This document shows, piece by piece, positions 32,656-41,652 of a stretch of DNA of 64,000 nt. This DNA comes from Nitrospira sp. CR1.1 (lineage in GTDB: Bacteria > Nitrospirota > Nitrospiria > Nitrospirales > Nitrospiraceae). The notes under the pieces were generated by a model. The model did no database searches and had not been told where the DNA came from. It worked only from the letters and a program-made list of their open reading frames with translations. The DNA is taken from positions 372,001 through 436,000 of the forward strand of contig WIAF01000001.1 in the NCBI GenBank assembly GCA_014055465.1. Direction: 5' to 3'. Every line of letters begins with the position of its first letter. Position 1 is the stretch's first letter. Made by a program: the position numbers and the translations under genes.

Positions 32656-33138
32656 TCAGCCGGCGTGAGCGCGGGCGAGTCGAAGAATTTCATTCCACTC
32701 GGCGGGCTGCACAGGCTGCACCGACAAGCGCGATCCCTTTCGAAGCAATTCCATCCCCTTCAAACCGGCCTGCTCCCGTAGAAAATCCAACGAGAGCGGC
32801 GCCGCAAACTTGCGCACGAACCGGATATCCACCACATCCCACCGGGGCTGGCCGGGAACGCTAGCCGGATCGTAGTGCGCATCGTTCTGATCGAACTGCG
32901 TCGCGTCTGGATAGGCAGTTTTCACCACCTCGGCGATCCCCATCACGGAAGGAGGCTGGGCATTGCTGTGATAAAACAAGACCTGATCACCGGTTTTCAT
33001 CGCCCGCAAAAAATTACGCGCCTGGTAGTTCCGGACACCATCCCAGGACGTTGTCTGCTTGGGCGCGCGTGCCAGATCGTCGATTGAAAACGCGTTGGGC
33101 TCGGATTTCATCAACCAGTAATGTCGTCCCTCTGCCAT
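32656..33138 (-). CDS. EVE-domain protein (thymocyte nuclear protein 1-like)
   Basis: Protein of 160 aa comprising one EVE domain, a PUA-like fold thought to bind modified bases in DNA or RNA. Recognisable are YWLMKSEPNAFSIDDL, TSWDGVRNYQARNFLRAM, GDQVLFYHSNA and GMELLRKGSRLSVQPV. Length matches bacterial EVE proteins. A CAGGAGGATT ribosome binding site precedes the ATG. No modification or restriction gene is adjacent. Confidence 0.94.
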   Translation of the reverse strand: MAEGRHYWLMKSEPNAFSIDDLARAPKQTTSWDGVRNYQARNFLRAMKTGDQVLFYHSNAQPPSVMGIAEVVKTAYPDATQFDQNDAHYDPASVPGQPRWDVVDIRFVRKFAAPLSLDFLREQAGLKGMELLRKGSRLSVQPVQPAEWNEILRLARAHAG

Positions 33139-33220
33139 GCAATCCTCCTGAATACTTGGTGTCTCTCACACCTGCGTGTATGCTGGGCGTTCTACCTCTT
33201 CGGCCAACTTTGGAGCACCT

Positions 33221-34039
33221 ATGGATCTAACCCCCATGTGGTTCGGTGTATACAAGGCCTCGAAATATTTGCTGTACCCCTTAACATGGATCATCGCTGC
33301 AGGACTGTTCACCCTGCTCTTCGCCATCCTGCCCGTCACGCCTCGACGAACCACCTGGGTCAGGCGCTTTGCCTTCAGCACAATTCTGCTCCTGTTCCTT
33401 ACCGCCACCCCCATTCTTTCAAGTATGTATATCTCCCAGCTTGAGGCACGGTATCCGCCGTTCACAGCGTCCTCCGCATCGAAATTCGACGCCGTGGTTG
33501 TCCTGGCAGGGGGTGTCTTTCACAAAGGATCGCTGCGGCCGGCCGACGAAACCTCAGAGGCCTCACGCCAGCGTACCGCCTGCGGCGCCGAATTGTGGTT
33601 CCAGGGCCTGGCTCCCAGGCTGTTACTCGCAGGAGGCGACGCAACCGTGCTTCGAACCGGACCGCCGGAATCCCGTGAAATGAAACGGTGGGCTCTCCGC
33701 CTTGGCGTGCCGGAATCGGTCATTCAGGTGGAGGAGAACTCCCGAACGACATACGAAAACGCAGTGCAGGCCAAAGCCGTTCTGGGTCCAGGCCACATCG
33801 TACTGGTCACCGCCGCCTATCACCTCCCCCGCGCCGTGGGTTTGTTTGAGAAGCAAGGCTTTCAGGTTACCCCGGTTGCCTGCGGGTATGAATCGAAACA
33901 TCACCCGCAACAGGCCTGGGAACAGAAAACCGTGTTCGACTTCATCCCCACCGCCCGGGCTCTCCTTCTCAGCACGCAGACCATCGACGAAGTGGCTGGA
34001 ATCCTGGTCTATTGGATCACCGGAAAGTGGCAACCCTGA
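33221..34039 (+). CDS. YdcF/SanA-type DUF218 membrane protein
   Basis: Inner membrane protein of about 272 aa. Two N-terminal membrane segments (about residues 12-34 and 43-62 from this start) are followed by a DUF218 domain with VVVLAGGVFHKG, ETSEASRQRTACGAELWFQG, SRTTYENAVQAK and VTAAYHLPRAVGLFEKQGF. The family includes ElyC, SanA and YdcF, with roles in envelope glycan metabolism. I chose ATG 33221, preceded by TTTGGAGC, over the longer frame. It converges with an unknown gene. Confidence 0.88.
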   Translation: MDLTPMWFGVYKASKYLLYPLTWIIAAGLFTLLFAILPVTPRRTTWVRRFAFSTILLLFLTATPILSSMYISQLEARYPPFTASSASKFDAVVVLAGGVFHKGSLRPADETSEASRQRTACGAELWFQGLAPRLLLAGGDATVLRTGPPESREMKRWALRLGVPESVIQVEENSRTTYENAVQAKAVLGPGHIVLVTAAYHLPRAVGLFEKQGFQVTPVACGYESKHHPQQAWEQKTVFDFIPTARALLLSTQTIDEVAGILVYWITGKWQP

Positions 34040-34073
34040 GCGACGTTCTCACGATTTGCGATCCGGCGATTGG

Positions 34074-34445
34074 TTACTCTGTCGCGGAGTCCTTTTCGAG
34101 ATGCGTGATGAGCGCGGCGTAGGTTAACTCTCGAATCCGCGCCTTGGATGAGCCCGGCTGACCAAGATTGGTTTCCAGCCACACCTGTTCTATCACCTCG
34201 CTACGCGCCTCGTTACAATGCCGCCACATTTCATGGAGGAACTCAAGCGGCATGCCGACTTGCAGCCCTTCGGATTCGATCCGGTCGTCCAAAATCGAGA
34301 GCAAATCCGCAATGGCATGATCCGGCTGATACGGAGGCGCGGAAAAGCCGAATGCCTGCTGAGCCTGCGACTCCTGGCGAGCCTGCTCAACGAGATCGCG
34401 CATATATTCTTTGAGTAAGCCGATGATATGACCGGATACACGCAT
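34074..34445 (-). CDS. Hypothetical protein, 123 aa
   Basis: Not recognised. From ATG 34445 it is a mostly helical, acidic soluble protein without cysteines except one, with a Gln-rich stretch (EQARQESQAQQAFGFS) and an ASLLSILDD-like helix. The upstream extension to 34553 has low-complexity, non-native sequence. It converges with the YdcF gene and is divergent from the second YkgJ gene. Confidence 0.6.
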   Translation of the reverse strand: MRVSGHIIGLLKEYMRDLVEQARQESQAQQAFGFSAPPYQPDHAIADLLSILDDRIESEGLQVGMPLEFLHEMWRHCNEARSEVIEQVWLETNLGQPGSSKARIRELTYAALITHLEKDSATE

Positions 34446-34605
34446 CGACGATAGAGTAGCCGCAACCCTCCCCGTGGAGCAAGACCGGAGTCCGGCATCC
34501 TCGGTTGACCGCCGATTCGATGGTTCTCTATGATAGCTGCGGCAACACACCATAACGGGGATTATCCCTATTCATGACCGCAAGAAACGAGCTACCATCA
34601 TATCC

Positions 34606-35418
34606 GTGAGTCAACAGACACGAGTGGACCACTTCGAAATTTCTCTGCAGACCCCGATCGGCGAAGTCTCCACCGCCGTTGGAGTTCCGACGAGCTTCGT
34701 GCCGGTGACGGCAATCCTTCCCCTGATGCGCAGCCTCGGCGAAGAGGCCCAAACGCTGGAACTCGGCCATGTACGTCAAGGCGGTCACACCGTGTCCTGT
34801 CACAAAGGCTGCGCGGCCTGTTGCCGCATGCTGGTGCCGATTTCCGCACCCGAAGCCTTTGCCCTCGCACAGAGCCTCGACCGCCTCGCCCCACCGGAGC
34901 GCGAACGGCTCCTGTCGAAAATTGACGTGGCGCAGCAACAGCTGGCCCGAGCCGGAATCCTGACACAATTGTCCGCTTTGGCTGAGTCTCCCGACCCGGT
35001 CAGTGACGAAGCCATCGAACCGTTGAACCGGGCGTATTATGCCCTTCGGATGCCCTGCCCTTTTCTCGACAATGAAGTGTGCAGCATTTACGACGATCGC
35101 CCGGCAGCCTGCCGGGAACTCGCCGTCACCTCGCCCGCCACCGACTGCCAAGACATGACCAATCAGACGATCCGACCGGTTCCCGTTGCAGTGCGCATGA
35201 GTACTGCGCTGAGTCTGCTCTGGGCGGACCTGACCGGCACAACGCCCAGACTCATCCCGCTCCCGCTGGCCGTCGACTGGGCCAAACGGCATCGCGCCGA
35301 GCAGGCTGGCCGATGGGCCGGCACAGCATTGTTCGAAAAGGCCATCGACAAAATTGGGCGATACCTGGCTCAGGAAAGGGCCCGGCGCGGAAGCGCTGGA
35401 GAGAAGGCAGTTTTCTAA
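34606..35418 (+). CDS. YkgJ-family cysteine cluster protein
   Basis: Protein of 270 aa with the family cysteine pattern: VSCHKGCAACC near residue 65, then MPCPFLDNEVCSIYDDRPAACREL, and ATDCQDM. The cluster probably binds Fe or Zn. It is larger than the YkgJ protein at 19.9 kb because of an N-terminal segment and a C-terminal helical extension. The GTG at 34606 is the first start in frame but lacks a ribosome binding site, so the N-terminus is uncertain (ATG 34726 is an alternative). Function unknown. Confidence 0.85.
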   Translation: MSQQTRVDHFEISLQTPIGEVSTAVGVPTSFVPVTAILPLMRSLGEEAQTLELGHVRQGGHTVSCHKGCAACCRMLVPISAPEAFALAQSLDRLAPPERERLLSKIDVAQQQLARAGILTQLSALAESPDPVSDEAIEPLNRAYYALRMPCPFLDNEVCSIYDDRPAACRELAVTSPATDCQDMTNQTIRPVPVAVRMSTALSLLWADLTGTTPRLIPLPLAVDWAKRHRAEQAGRWAGTALFEKAIDKIGRYLAQERARRGSAGEKAVF

Positions 35419-35497
35419 GTATTGAACGTCGCGTGAGTGATGCTGTACCCCACCCACCACTCACTATCTAAACTGTACGATTTGCTGGAGGAGATGC

Positions 35498-36118
35498 ATG
35501 CAGAATCCCGTAATTGCCTGTCTCGACCTTGAAGGCGTGTTGGTTCCTGAAATCTGGGTCAACTTTGCCATCAAGACCGGCATTGAAGAACTCAAAATCA
35601 CCACCCGCGAAATGCCGGACTATGACGCCTTGATGACGCGGCGGTTGAAGATCCTTGATCAGCATGGGTACACCCTCGCCGACATTCAATCGGTGATCGA
35701 CGCCATGGGCCCGATGGAGGGGGCGGCCGAATTTATTGCCTGGCTGCGCGAACGAGCCCAGGTCATCATTCTGTCCGATACATTCTATGAATTCGCCTTG
35801 CCATTGATGCGGCAACTGGGCTTCCCCACCATCTTCTGCAATCAGCTGGAAATCGGCCCTAACGGCCGTATTGTCAGCTACAAACTCCGGCAACCCAACC
35901 AGAAGAAACACGCGGTCGCCGCGTTGAAGAACCTGAATTTCCACGTCATGGCCGCCGGGGATGCGTACAATGATACCGCCATGCTGGGAGAAGCCCATGC
36001 CGGGTTCTTCTTCCGTCCGCCGGCACATCTACCAAAAGAATTCCCGCAATTTCCTGTGACCACCACCTATTCGGAATTGCAGGAACAGTTCCGTAAAGCG
36101 GGAGGGCTGAGAGCCTAG
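35498..36118 (+). CDS. thrH: Phosphoserine phosphatase/homoserine phosphotransferase ThrH
   Basis: HAD-superfamily enzyme of 206 aa first described in Pseudomonas, able to dephosphorylate phosphoserine and move phosphate to homoserine. HAD motif I reads CLDLEGVLVPE with nucleophile Asp10; Glu replaces the usual second Asp, a ThrH signature. Motif II is ILSDTFYEF, the motif III Lys lies in NQKKH, and motif IV is AAGDAYNDTAML. GGAGGAGAT precedes the ATG. It stands alone before recQ. Confidence 0.93.
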   Translation: MQNPVIACLDLEGVLVPEIWVNFAIKTGIEELKITTREMPDYDALMTRRLKILDQHGYTLADIQSVIDAMGPMEGAAEFIAWLRERAQVIILSDTFYEFALPLMRQLGFPTIFCNQLEIGPNGRIVSYKLRQPNQKKHAVAALKNLNFHVMAAGDAYNDTAMLGEAHAGFFFRPPAHLPKEFPQFPVTTTYSELQEQFRKAGGLRA

Positions 36119-36165
36119 GAACAGGAGCGTGAGAGGAAGGGCGGAAGACCACTACACGAAGGAAT

Positions 36166-38028
36166 TTACCGGCATTCCTCATTCACGATACCAAGCACAC
36201 GTCGGCCGTATCGCTCCACCTTGATCTCCCCGATTCCGGGAATCTCCAACAGCGCGCTGAGCGTCACCGGTTTATGCCCGGCGATTGTGCGAAGAGTTTT
36301 GTCGTGAAAAATCACGAAGGGCGCCACGCCCTCCTCCTCAGCCAACTCTTTACGCAATTGACGCAGCCGTTCGAACAACTGCGGATCAACGGACGACGTG
36401 AGTGATGCAGTCGTGGAGTTGTTCCGGCCACTCACCGGTGTCTTTAGGCGCGGCGTGGTCGAAGACTCGCCCCCCTGACTCACGTCCACGGAACTGACGC
36501 CCTTCATAACCTCCTGCCCGCGCCGAGTCAGGTCAAGGGTGGGATATTCCAGGCCGTCTACTTGCAGATAGCCGGAGTCGACCAGGGCTTTCACGAGACG
36601 AGTCAGCGCCGTCTTCGTCCAGGCTTGATACAGTCCATACCCCGGACAATCTTCAGCACCATAGGCCAGCAAGCCTTTCGAACGACTTCCGCGAAGCATC
36701 TCCACAATTCGGGTCACTCCGAATCGCCCCCCGCACCAGGCTACTGCGCTAAGGACGGCCTTTGCGCACCCGGCCTCATCATTCACGAGGTCCGCGGGCG
36801 CCTGCAACGGCGCTTGACAACAATCACACAACCCACATGGCCCCAGGGCCCGCTCCACCTCATCGCTAAAATAGTCCAGGATGGCAAGCTGGCGGCAGGT
36901 CGTCACCGACACATAGTCCAGCAAATCTTGGAGCAACGTCTTCATGCGTTCCACGCGCGCTGAATTGCCGGATTCTTTGGAAGCCTGTTGAATGAAGTAT
37001 TCCTGCGTGGCGACATCCCGCTCATGAAACAACAACAGGCACGCGGCCGGCTGCCCGTCACGCCCGGCCCGTCCGACTTCCTGGTAATAGGCCTCCAGGC
37101 TTCCGGGAATATCAAAATGAACGACCAGGCGAACATCCGACTTATCGATCCCCATGCCGAACGCATTGGTCGCCGCCAATATCCGGATCGTCCCCACGCG
37201 AAACTCCTCATGAACCGATCGCCGCTCTTCATCCGACAGGCCCGCATGGTAATACCCGACAGACGAATTGGAGCGCCCCAGACAGGCCGCCACTTCCTCC
37301 ACCGCGCGACGCGTGGCGCAATAGATGAGCAGCGCCCCCGTGGGGTAGTCGCGCACCACCCGCTCCAATTGGGCAAGTTTCTCTTGACGCGAACGACACC
37401 GGCGAACCGAGAGGGCAAGATTCGGCCGACGAAACCCCGTGACGAGCCGCAACGGATCGTGGAGCGCCAGCCGTTCACAGAGATCCGCTTGCACTCGCGC
37501 CGTGGCGGTGGCTGTTAAGGCCAGACAGGGCGGATTTTCGAGCTCCCGGCGCAGGCGACCGATATTCAGGTAGTCAGGCCTGAAATCATGTCCCCACTGC
37601 GAAATGCAATGCGCCTCGTCCACAACCAGAAGAGACACCCACAATGATCGCAAGAGGCGAAGAAAGCGCTCGTGCTGCATCCGTTCAGGGGCGAGATAGA
37701 GTAGCTGGAGCCGTCTCAACTTGAGGTGCAGCACGATTTTATCCCGCTCCTGTTCAGAAAGACCGGAGTGGAACGCCGCGGCGGCAATGTGGCGGGCATT
37801 CAGACTATTCACCTGATCCTGCATCAAGGCGATCAACGGAGAAATGACCAGCGTCAGGCCGGGCAGAATGGTGGCCGGCAACTGATAGCAAAGGGATTTC
37901 CCCTGGCCGGTGGGCATCACGGCCATGGCATCGCGACGGGACAACACGGCATCGATCACCTCCCGTTGGCCGGGGCGGAATGACGAAAATCCGAATTGTT
38001 GGCTCAGCTGTTTACTCAGATCATCCAC
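36166..38028 (-). CDS. recQ: ATP-dependent DNA helicase RecQ
   Basis: 3'-5' DNA helicase of 620 aa for recombination and fork repair. Motif I is MPTGQGKSLCYQLPA near residue 39, motif II DEAHCISQWGHDFRPDY, motif VI QEVGRAGRDGQPA. The RecQ zinc-binding region has Cys residues in TTCRQLAILDYF and CGLCDCC. A winged-helix domain follows and the C-terminus holds a short HRDC-like domain with LLEIPGIGEIK. Its length matches bacterial RecQ. Convergent with thrH. Confidence 0.96.
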   Translation of the reverse strand: MDDLSKQLSQQFGFSSFRPGQREVIDAVLSRRDAMAVMPTGQGKSLCYQLPATILPGLTLVISPLIALMQDQVNSLNARHIAAAAFHSGLSEQERDKIVLHLKLRRLQLLYLAPERMQHERFLRLLRSLWVSLLVVDEAHCISQWGHDFRPDYLNIGRLRRELENPPCLALTATATARVQADLCERLALHDPLRLVTGFRRPNLALSVRRCRSRQEKLAQLERVVRDYPTGALLIYCATRRAVEEVAACLGRSNSSVGYYHAGLSDEERRSVHEEFRVGTIRILAATNAFGMGIDKSDVRLVVHFDIPGSLEAYYQEVGRAGRDGQPAACLLLFHERDVATQEYFIQQASKESGNSARVERMKTLLQDLLDYVSVTTCRQLAILDYFSDEVERALGPCGLCDCCQAPLQAPADLVNDEAGCAKAVLSAVAWCGGRFGVTRIVEMLRGSRSKGLLAYGAEDCPGYGLYQAWTKTALTRLVKALVDSGYLQVDGLEYPTLDLTRRGQEVMKGVSSVDVSQGGESSTTPRLKTPVSGRNNSTTASLTSSVDPQLFERLRQLRKELAEEEGVAPFVIFHDKTLRTIAGHKPVTLSALLEIPGIGEIKVERYGRRVLGIVNEECR

Positions 38029-38179
38029 GGGGAGAACTCAGGAACAGACCCACGATGCACATGGCGAACGAGCCGAGTATAAGACGCCCGGCGAACCACG
38101 GGCAAGCCGTCAGGGTCGAGAGCATGACAGGCATCTGCAACAAACCTCAGCGGCTGCTCGATTCGTCCCACTCCCCTCC

Positions 38180-38218
38180 AAAAAAGAAGCCCCGCCGGGG
38201 ATCACCCGGCGGGGCTTC
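38180..38218 (-). terminator. Intrinsic terminator downstream of the small exported protein gene
   Basis: A perfect 14-bp GC-rich stem (38186-38199 with 38205-38218), a 5-nt loop and six T residues on the minus strand (A run at 38180-38185). It ends the minus-strand transcript of the gene at 38277-38705. Confidence 0.92.
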
Positions 38219-38276
38219 AGGCGTCGAGACAGACAGGGGATCTCCCCTCATACCTCGAAGATCGCCAAACGTCTGG

Positions 38277-38705
38277 CTACGGCGCGGTGTAGCTGCCGAA
38301 CTTCGGCACCGTATCGCAACCTGGGCCCTGATCCTGATTCGCCACGCACAGATAGCGCAATGCCCCCTGTGCGGACAAACGAGCTTCCTTGTGCAAGCGA
38401 GCCTTGCCGTAATCCACCGCCATCTTCAATTGACGCATGGCATCGGCGCCGACTCCGCCGGACTGAGCCTTGCTGAGCCCATCCTGGAGTTTTGCCGTCG
38501 CGCTGTCGATGACGGACCGATCAGATCCCCACCGCTTCGTCACATCGACGGTCGTCCGCTTGCCGAGGCCCGGCGCATCGGTCAACTCGACGATGGCATC
38601 GTTCACTGCTTGAATCGCATCCGCGACCTGGGCCTGCGCGGTGACCGGCTGACTGCCGATCGCCAACGCCGCGACGCCCAGCGTTACGAACATGAGTTTC
38701 TTCAT
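38277..38705 (-). CDS. Small exported helical protein
   Basis: Unrecognised 142-aa protein with a signal peptide (MKKLMFVTLGVAALAIGSQP, cleavage likely after TAQA). The mature part is mostly helical and has two cysteines near the end (YLCVANQDQGPGC), which could form a disulfide. A CAAAGGAGAC ribosome binding site sets the start. It lies downstream of the porin gene on the same strand and ahead of a strong terminator, so it may be co-expressed with the porin. Confidence 0.8.
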   Translation of the reverse strand: MKKLMFVTLGVAALAIGSQPVTAQAQVADAIQAVNDAIVELTDAPGLGKRTTVDVTKRWGSDRSVIDSATAKLQDGLSKAQSGGVGADAMRQLKMAVDYGKARLHKEARLSAQGALRYLCVANQDQGPGCDTVPKFGSYTAP

Positions 38706-38784
38706 TGCGTGTCTCCTTTGGTGAAAGCCATCAGCGATCAGCAAGGACGCTGTCAGCTGAAAGCTGTAACCTGATCGCTTCTTC

Positions 38785-40455
38785 CTAGAAGTTCATCCAC
38801 AACGACATATAGGCCCAGTGCTGATTCTGCGTCTGGTTCAAGGTGCTGGTCAAATAGCCGCCAGCGAAAATGGTGCCATACGCAGCCTGCAGGGCGACTT
38901 TGCCGTCGGCGAACATCCGGGTGTAAGCCACGTCGATTTCATCGCCGATGTGGGTCTTCGTGTTCGTGTTGTTGGAGAAGACATAGCACCCCTGAGATCC
39001 GCGATACCAACAGTCCTTGGAATTGGCCAGATTCAGGTTCGTATACCACAATTCGATATGGTCACGCGCCGAAGGGCGGGCCTGCAAGTTGACGGACGGT
39101 GCGAGCATGTTCTTCCACGCTTGCACGTCCATGTAGCCCATGTGGATGTGGTTCGTCGGGAAGAAGTTTTCAAACGTATTGGCTGTCTTACAACCCATAT
39201 TTCCACCACCGCCCGTGGCACAATTGTTCCGGCTGTCACCGGACGCGTAATCGAGGTTGAAGGCCAGGCGGGTCTTCCAGGCCGTGTCGTAGAACGTGTA
39301 GCCAATCCAGTTTCTAGTGGCCCAAGCATTGATATGAATACACTTTTGCTCACCAGTACATGCGCCAGTTTGCCCCATTTGGCCAAATTGGTATGCGATT
39401 TCGTTCGAGAAATCGAACCCGCCCTTGCGCACTTCAACCCGGTTTCCGATCATGTGACGGGTCTGGTTGGAGTGCTTGGCCGTACCAAGGCCTGACGCAG
39501 CGGTACCGTTATCAGCAGTACCGTACCGATTCTGGTACAACACATAGAACGGCTCGATGACCATGCCGGGGACCATCTTGATCTGGTTGTAGAAAATGAA
39601 CATGTCGGCATCACGGTTCGCGTCCTGTCCACCCGAGCCAGCGATGTTAGGAGCGCCGCTGCCGACCGGGGCGGCCTGACCAAGATCGCTTTCCGAATTC
39701 CGGAACCAGCCGAAGTAGCTGTCCCAATTCTTGGTCTGATACGCGAACATCACACCGTCATGCGAATAACCGGTGTTGGCCCAGTCGAAGTGACCGAACA
39801 GAGAGTGATTGCCGAAGACCACGTATTGACGGCCGACCTTCACGCTCAAGCCCTGCACATCGGCCAGGTTTCTGATCAACATGTAGGCCGCGCGGACACC
39901 TAAGCGGCCTCCATTTCCCGAGCCACCCGCAGCACCACCATTATGGTTCAGGGGGTCGCCGCCGTTGCCGGCATTCACGGCGCTGCCGTTGCCGCCCCAG
40001 GTCGCGCTATCGATAATTTCCACATAGAAGTTCACGTCGGGCGACAAATCATACCCGATGCCCAATCGCATCCATTGCTGTACGAACATGTCGTTACCCT
40101 TGTTACCACCACTGGGAGCAGTCCCTCTGGTTCCGAACGAGTTACATGTTCCCCCGACCCCCTGCGCACCGCCGAAGCAGGCGTTGTTCCGCATTTCCGG
40201 ACGCACACGCAGGTCGGCGCGCATCCAGAGGTTCTTGATGTCGAAATTCCGGCCGATGACCGGATCGTACAGTTCGTACGCTTCTTTCTGCGGCATGTTA
40301 CGAGGGATAGCTGGGAGATTGGTGATACGTTCGCCCGGGGGAAGTTCGAATCCGGCGAAGGCCGGGAGCGTCAGACACTGCAGAGCTGAGATTGCCGCAG
40401 CGCCGAAGATGGCGGCCAACCGGCCCCACCTGGTCCGTCCATGGATGCGTTTCAT
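38785..40455 (-). CDS. AlgE-like (alginate-export family) outer membrane porin
   Basis: Exported protein of 556 aa with a signal peptide ending near LPAFA. It is rich in alternating aromatic and polar strands and Gly/Asn loops, and shows porin features such as DIKNLWMRADLRVRPEMRNN, an FDWANTGYSHDGV region and a C-terminal aromatic (WAYMSLWMNF) that directs outer membrane insertion. The pattern matches alginate-export-family porins, common in Nitrospira. Substrate unknown; alginate export itself is not implied. ATG 40455 follows CAGGAGGAAC. Confidence 0.85.
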   Translation of the reverse strand: MKRIHGRTRWGRLAAIFGAAAISALQCLTLPAFAGFELPPGERITNLPAIPRNMPQKEAYELYDPVIGRNFDIKNLWMRADLRVRPEMRNNACFGGAQGVGGTCNSFGTRGTAPSGGNKGNDMFVQQWMRLGIGYDLSPDVNFYVEIIDSATWGGNGSAVNAGNGGDPLNHNGGAAGGSGNGGRLGVRAAYMLIRNLADVQGLSVKVGRQYVVFGNHSLFGHFDWANTGYSHDGVMFAYQTKNWDSYFGWFRNSESDLGQAAPVGSGAPNIAGSGGQDANRDADMFIFYNQIKMVPGMVIEPFYVLYQNRYGTADNGTAASGLGTAKHSNQTRHMIGNRVEVRKGGFDFSNEIAYQFGQMGQTGACTGEQKCIHINAWATRNWIGYTFYDTAWKTRLAFNLDYASGDSRNNCATGGGGNMGCKTANTFENFFPTNHIHMGYMDVQAWKNMLAPSVNLQARPSARDHIELWYTNLNLANSKDCWYRGSQGCYVFSNNTNTKTHIGDEIDVAYTRMFADGKVALQAAYGTIFAGGYLTSTLNQTQNQHWAYMSLWMNF

Positions 40456-40705
40456 AGCGTTCCTCCTGTGAATTGGATGGCAACCCTTTGTGTACCCATT
40501 CACTCCGGGTGCCGCCTAAAATCCAACCGCTATTGCACTACAAAGCCAACTTATGTGTGCGGGTCTAGGTCTGCCGAACCAGAATGGTGCCCACCATCCG
40601 ATCATGACCCTGCTTCGATCTCGAAGCGAGCCCGTCACACCGTTAGTCTTGTATTGTTGCTGTGGTCACCTCCCTTCACAGCCGTAGAGCGAGTATAAAA
40701 TGGTA

Positions 40706-41005
40706 TTAGGCCTGCTTGGGCAAACCCGATTCCTCTGCCCCGTGCTCTACGCCCGATGTTGCGTGGTTAATCTGCTCTTCCGCTTCTTTCATCGACGACT
40801 CGAAATCCTGTTCGACCATCTTCATTTCCTGCTGGATCATGTTGAGTTCGGGTTCTACCGTCTTCTTCAGATCGTCCGCCGTCTCCTTGAATCCCTTGAC
40901 GGCCTTGCCCACCTGACGCCCGATTTCGGGCAATTGCTTGGGCCCGAACAACAGGAACGCGATGACCAGGATGATGAGAATTTCTCCAGCGCCAAGACCG
41001 AACAT
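40706..41005 (-). CDS. TatA/TatB-family twin-arginine translocase subunit
   Basis: Protein of 99 aa with an N-terminal membrane helix (MFGLGAGEILIILVIAFLLF), a GPKQLPEIGRQVGK hinge and amphipathic helix, and a long acidic, helical tail. A longer tail is typical of TatB, but the hinge reads FGPKQLPE as in TatA/TatE, so I leave the subtype open. It lies 93 bp after another TatA-type gene on the same strand. No tatC gene is in the window. Confidence 0.9.
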   Translation of the reverse strand: MFGLGAGEILIILVIAFLLFGPKQLPEIGRQVGKAVKGFKETADDLKKTVEPELNMIQQEMKMVEQDFESSMKEAEEQINHATSGVEHGAEESGLPKQA

Positions 41006-41098
41006 GGTGTTCCCACTGAGGTGATTGTGTAAAAGACCCGGTGCTGCGACCTCGAGATGAAATGGCCGTCACCCGGTCTGCATCCTCAGTCTCGCAAG

Positions 41099-41383
41099 TT
41101 ACCCCTGCGTCGTCCGTGGCGGTGGAGCCGCACCGGCCTGCTGCGCAGGCGGCGGTGTGGCCGACTGTCCGGTTTGCTGGATTTGTGCCTCCGGCTGAGC
41201 CGCGGCAGGTTCCGTTTCGTTTGCCGTCACGTCAATGGCATCCGCTTCGTGAACCGATTTCTTGAACCCTTTGATTGCTTTACCTAATCCCTCACCGAGC
41301 TGGGGAATTTTCCCCGCCCCGAAGATGATCAGCACGATGATGAGAATCAGCAGCAGCTCCATCCAGCCGAACGAACCAAACAT
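41099..41383 (-). CDS. tatA: TatA/TatE-family twin-arginine translocase subunit
   Basis: Protein of 94 aa with a membrane helix ([14 protein letters not shown]), the TatA hinge [15 protein letters not shown] and a short amphipathic helix, then an Ala/Pro/Gln-rich disordered tail. It forms the pore-like assembly of the Tat export pathway. The tail is more Pro-rich than in well-studied TatA proteins. It precedes the other Tat gene at 40706. Confidence 0.92.
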   Translation of the reverse strand: MFGSFGWMELLLILIIVLIIFGAGKIPQLGEGLGKAIKGFKKSVHEADAIDVTANETEPAAAQPEAQIQQTGQSATPPPAQQAGAAPPPRTTQG

Positions 41384-41652
41384 GGTACTGTATGCTCCTT
41401 GTTACAGCTGTGCGATTATTCGCACGACAGACATCCACGAACCGGCGACTCGACTGCCTCTCGTGAAGTAGGTCGTCTGAGATGATCTTGCCTGCGAGCC
41501 CCAACCCCTTCTGAATTTTCGCCACGCACGGAGAAGGACGGGTCTTCTATCGGAAATCGCGGGAAAGGCTATAGAAATGACTGGAATTAGTCAAGCTCTT
41601 TCTCCTACAAACGCCTCCTTGCGTCCCCGTCCTCCAATGGCGAAATCAACCC

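Noticed and set aside
38180..38218. The GC-rich hairpin as a bidirectional terminator or repeat element
   Set aside because: Only the minus strand has the T-tract; it is well explained as the terminator of the gene at 38277-38705.
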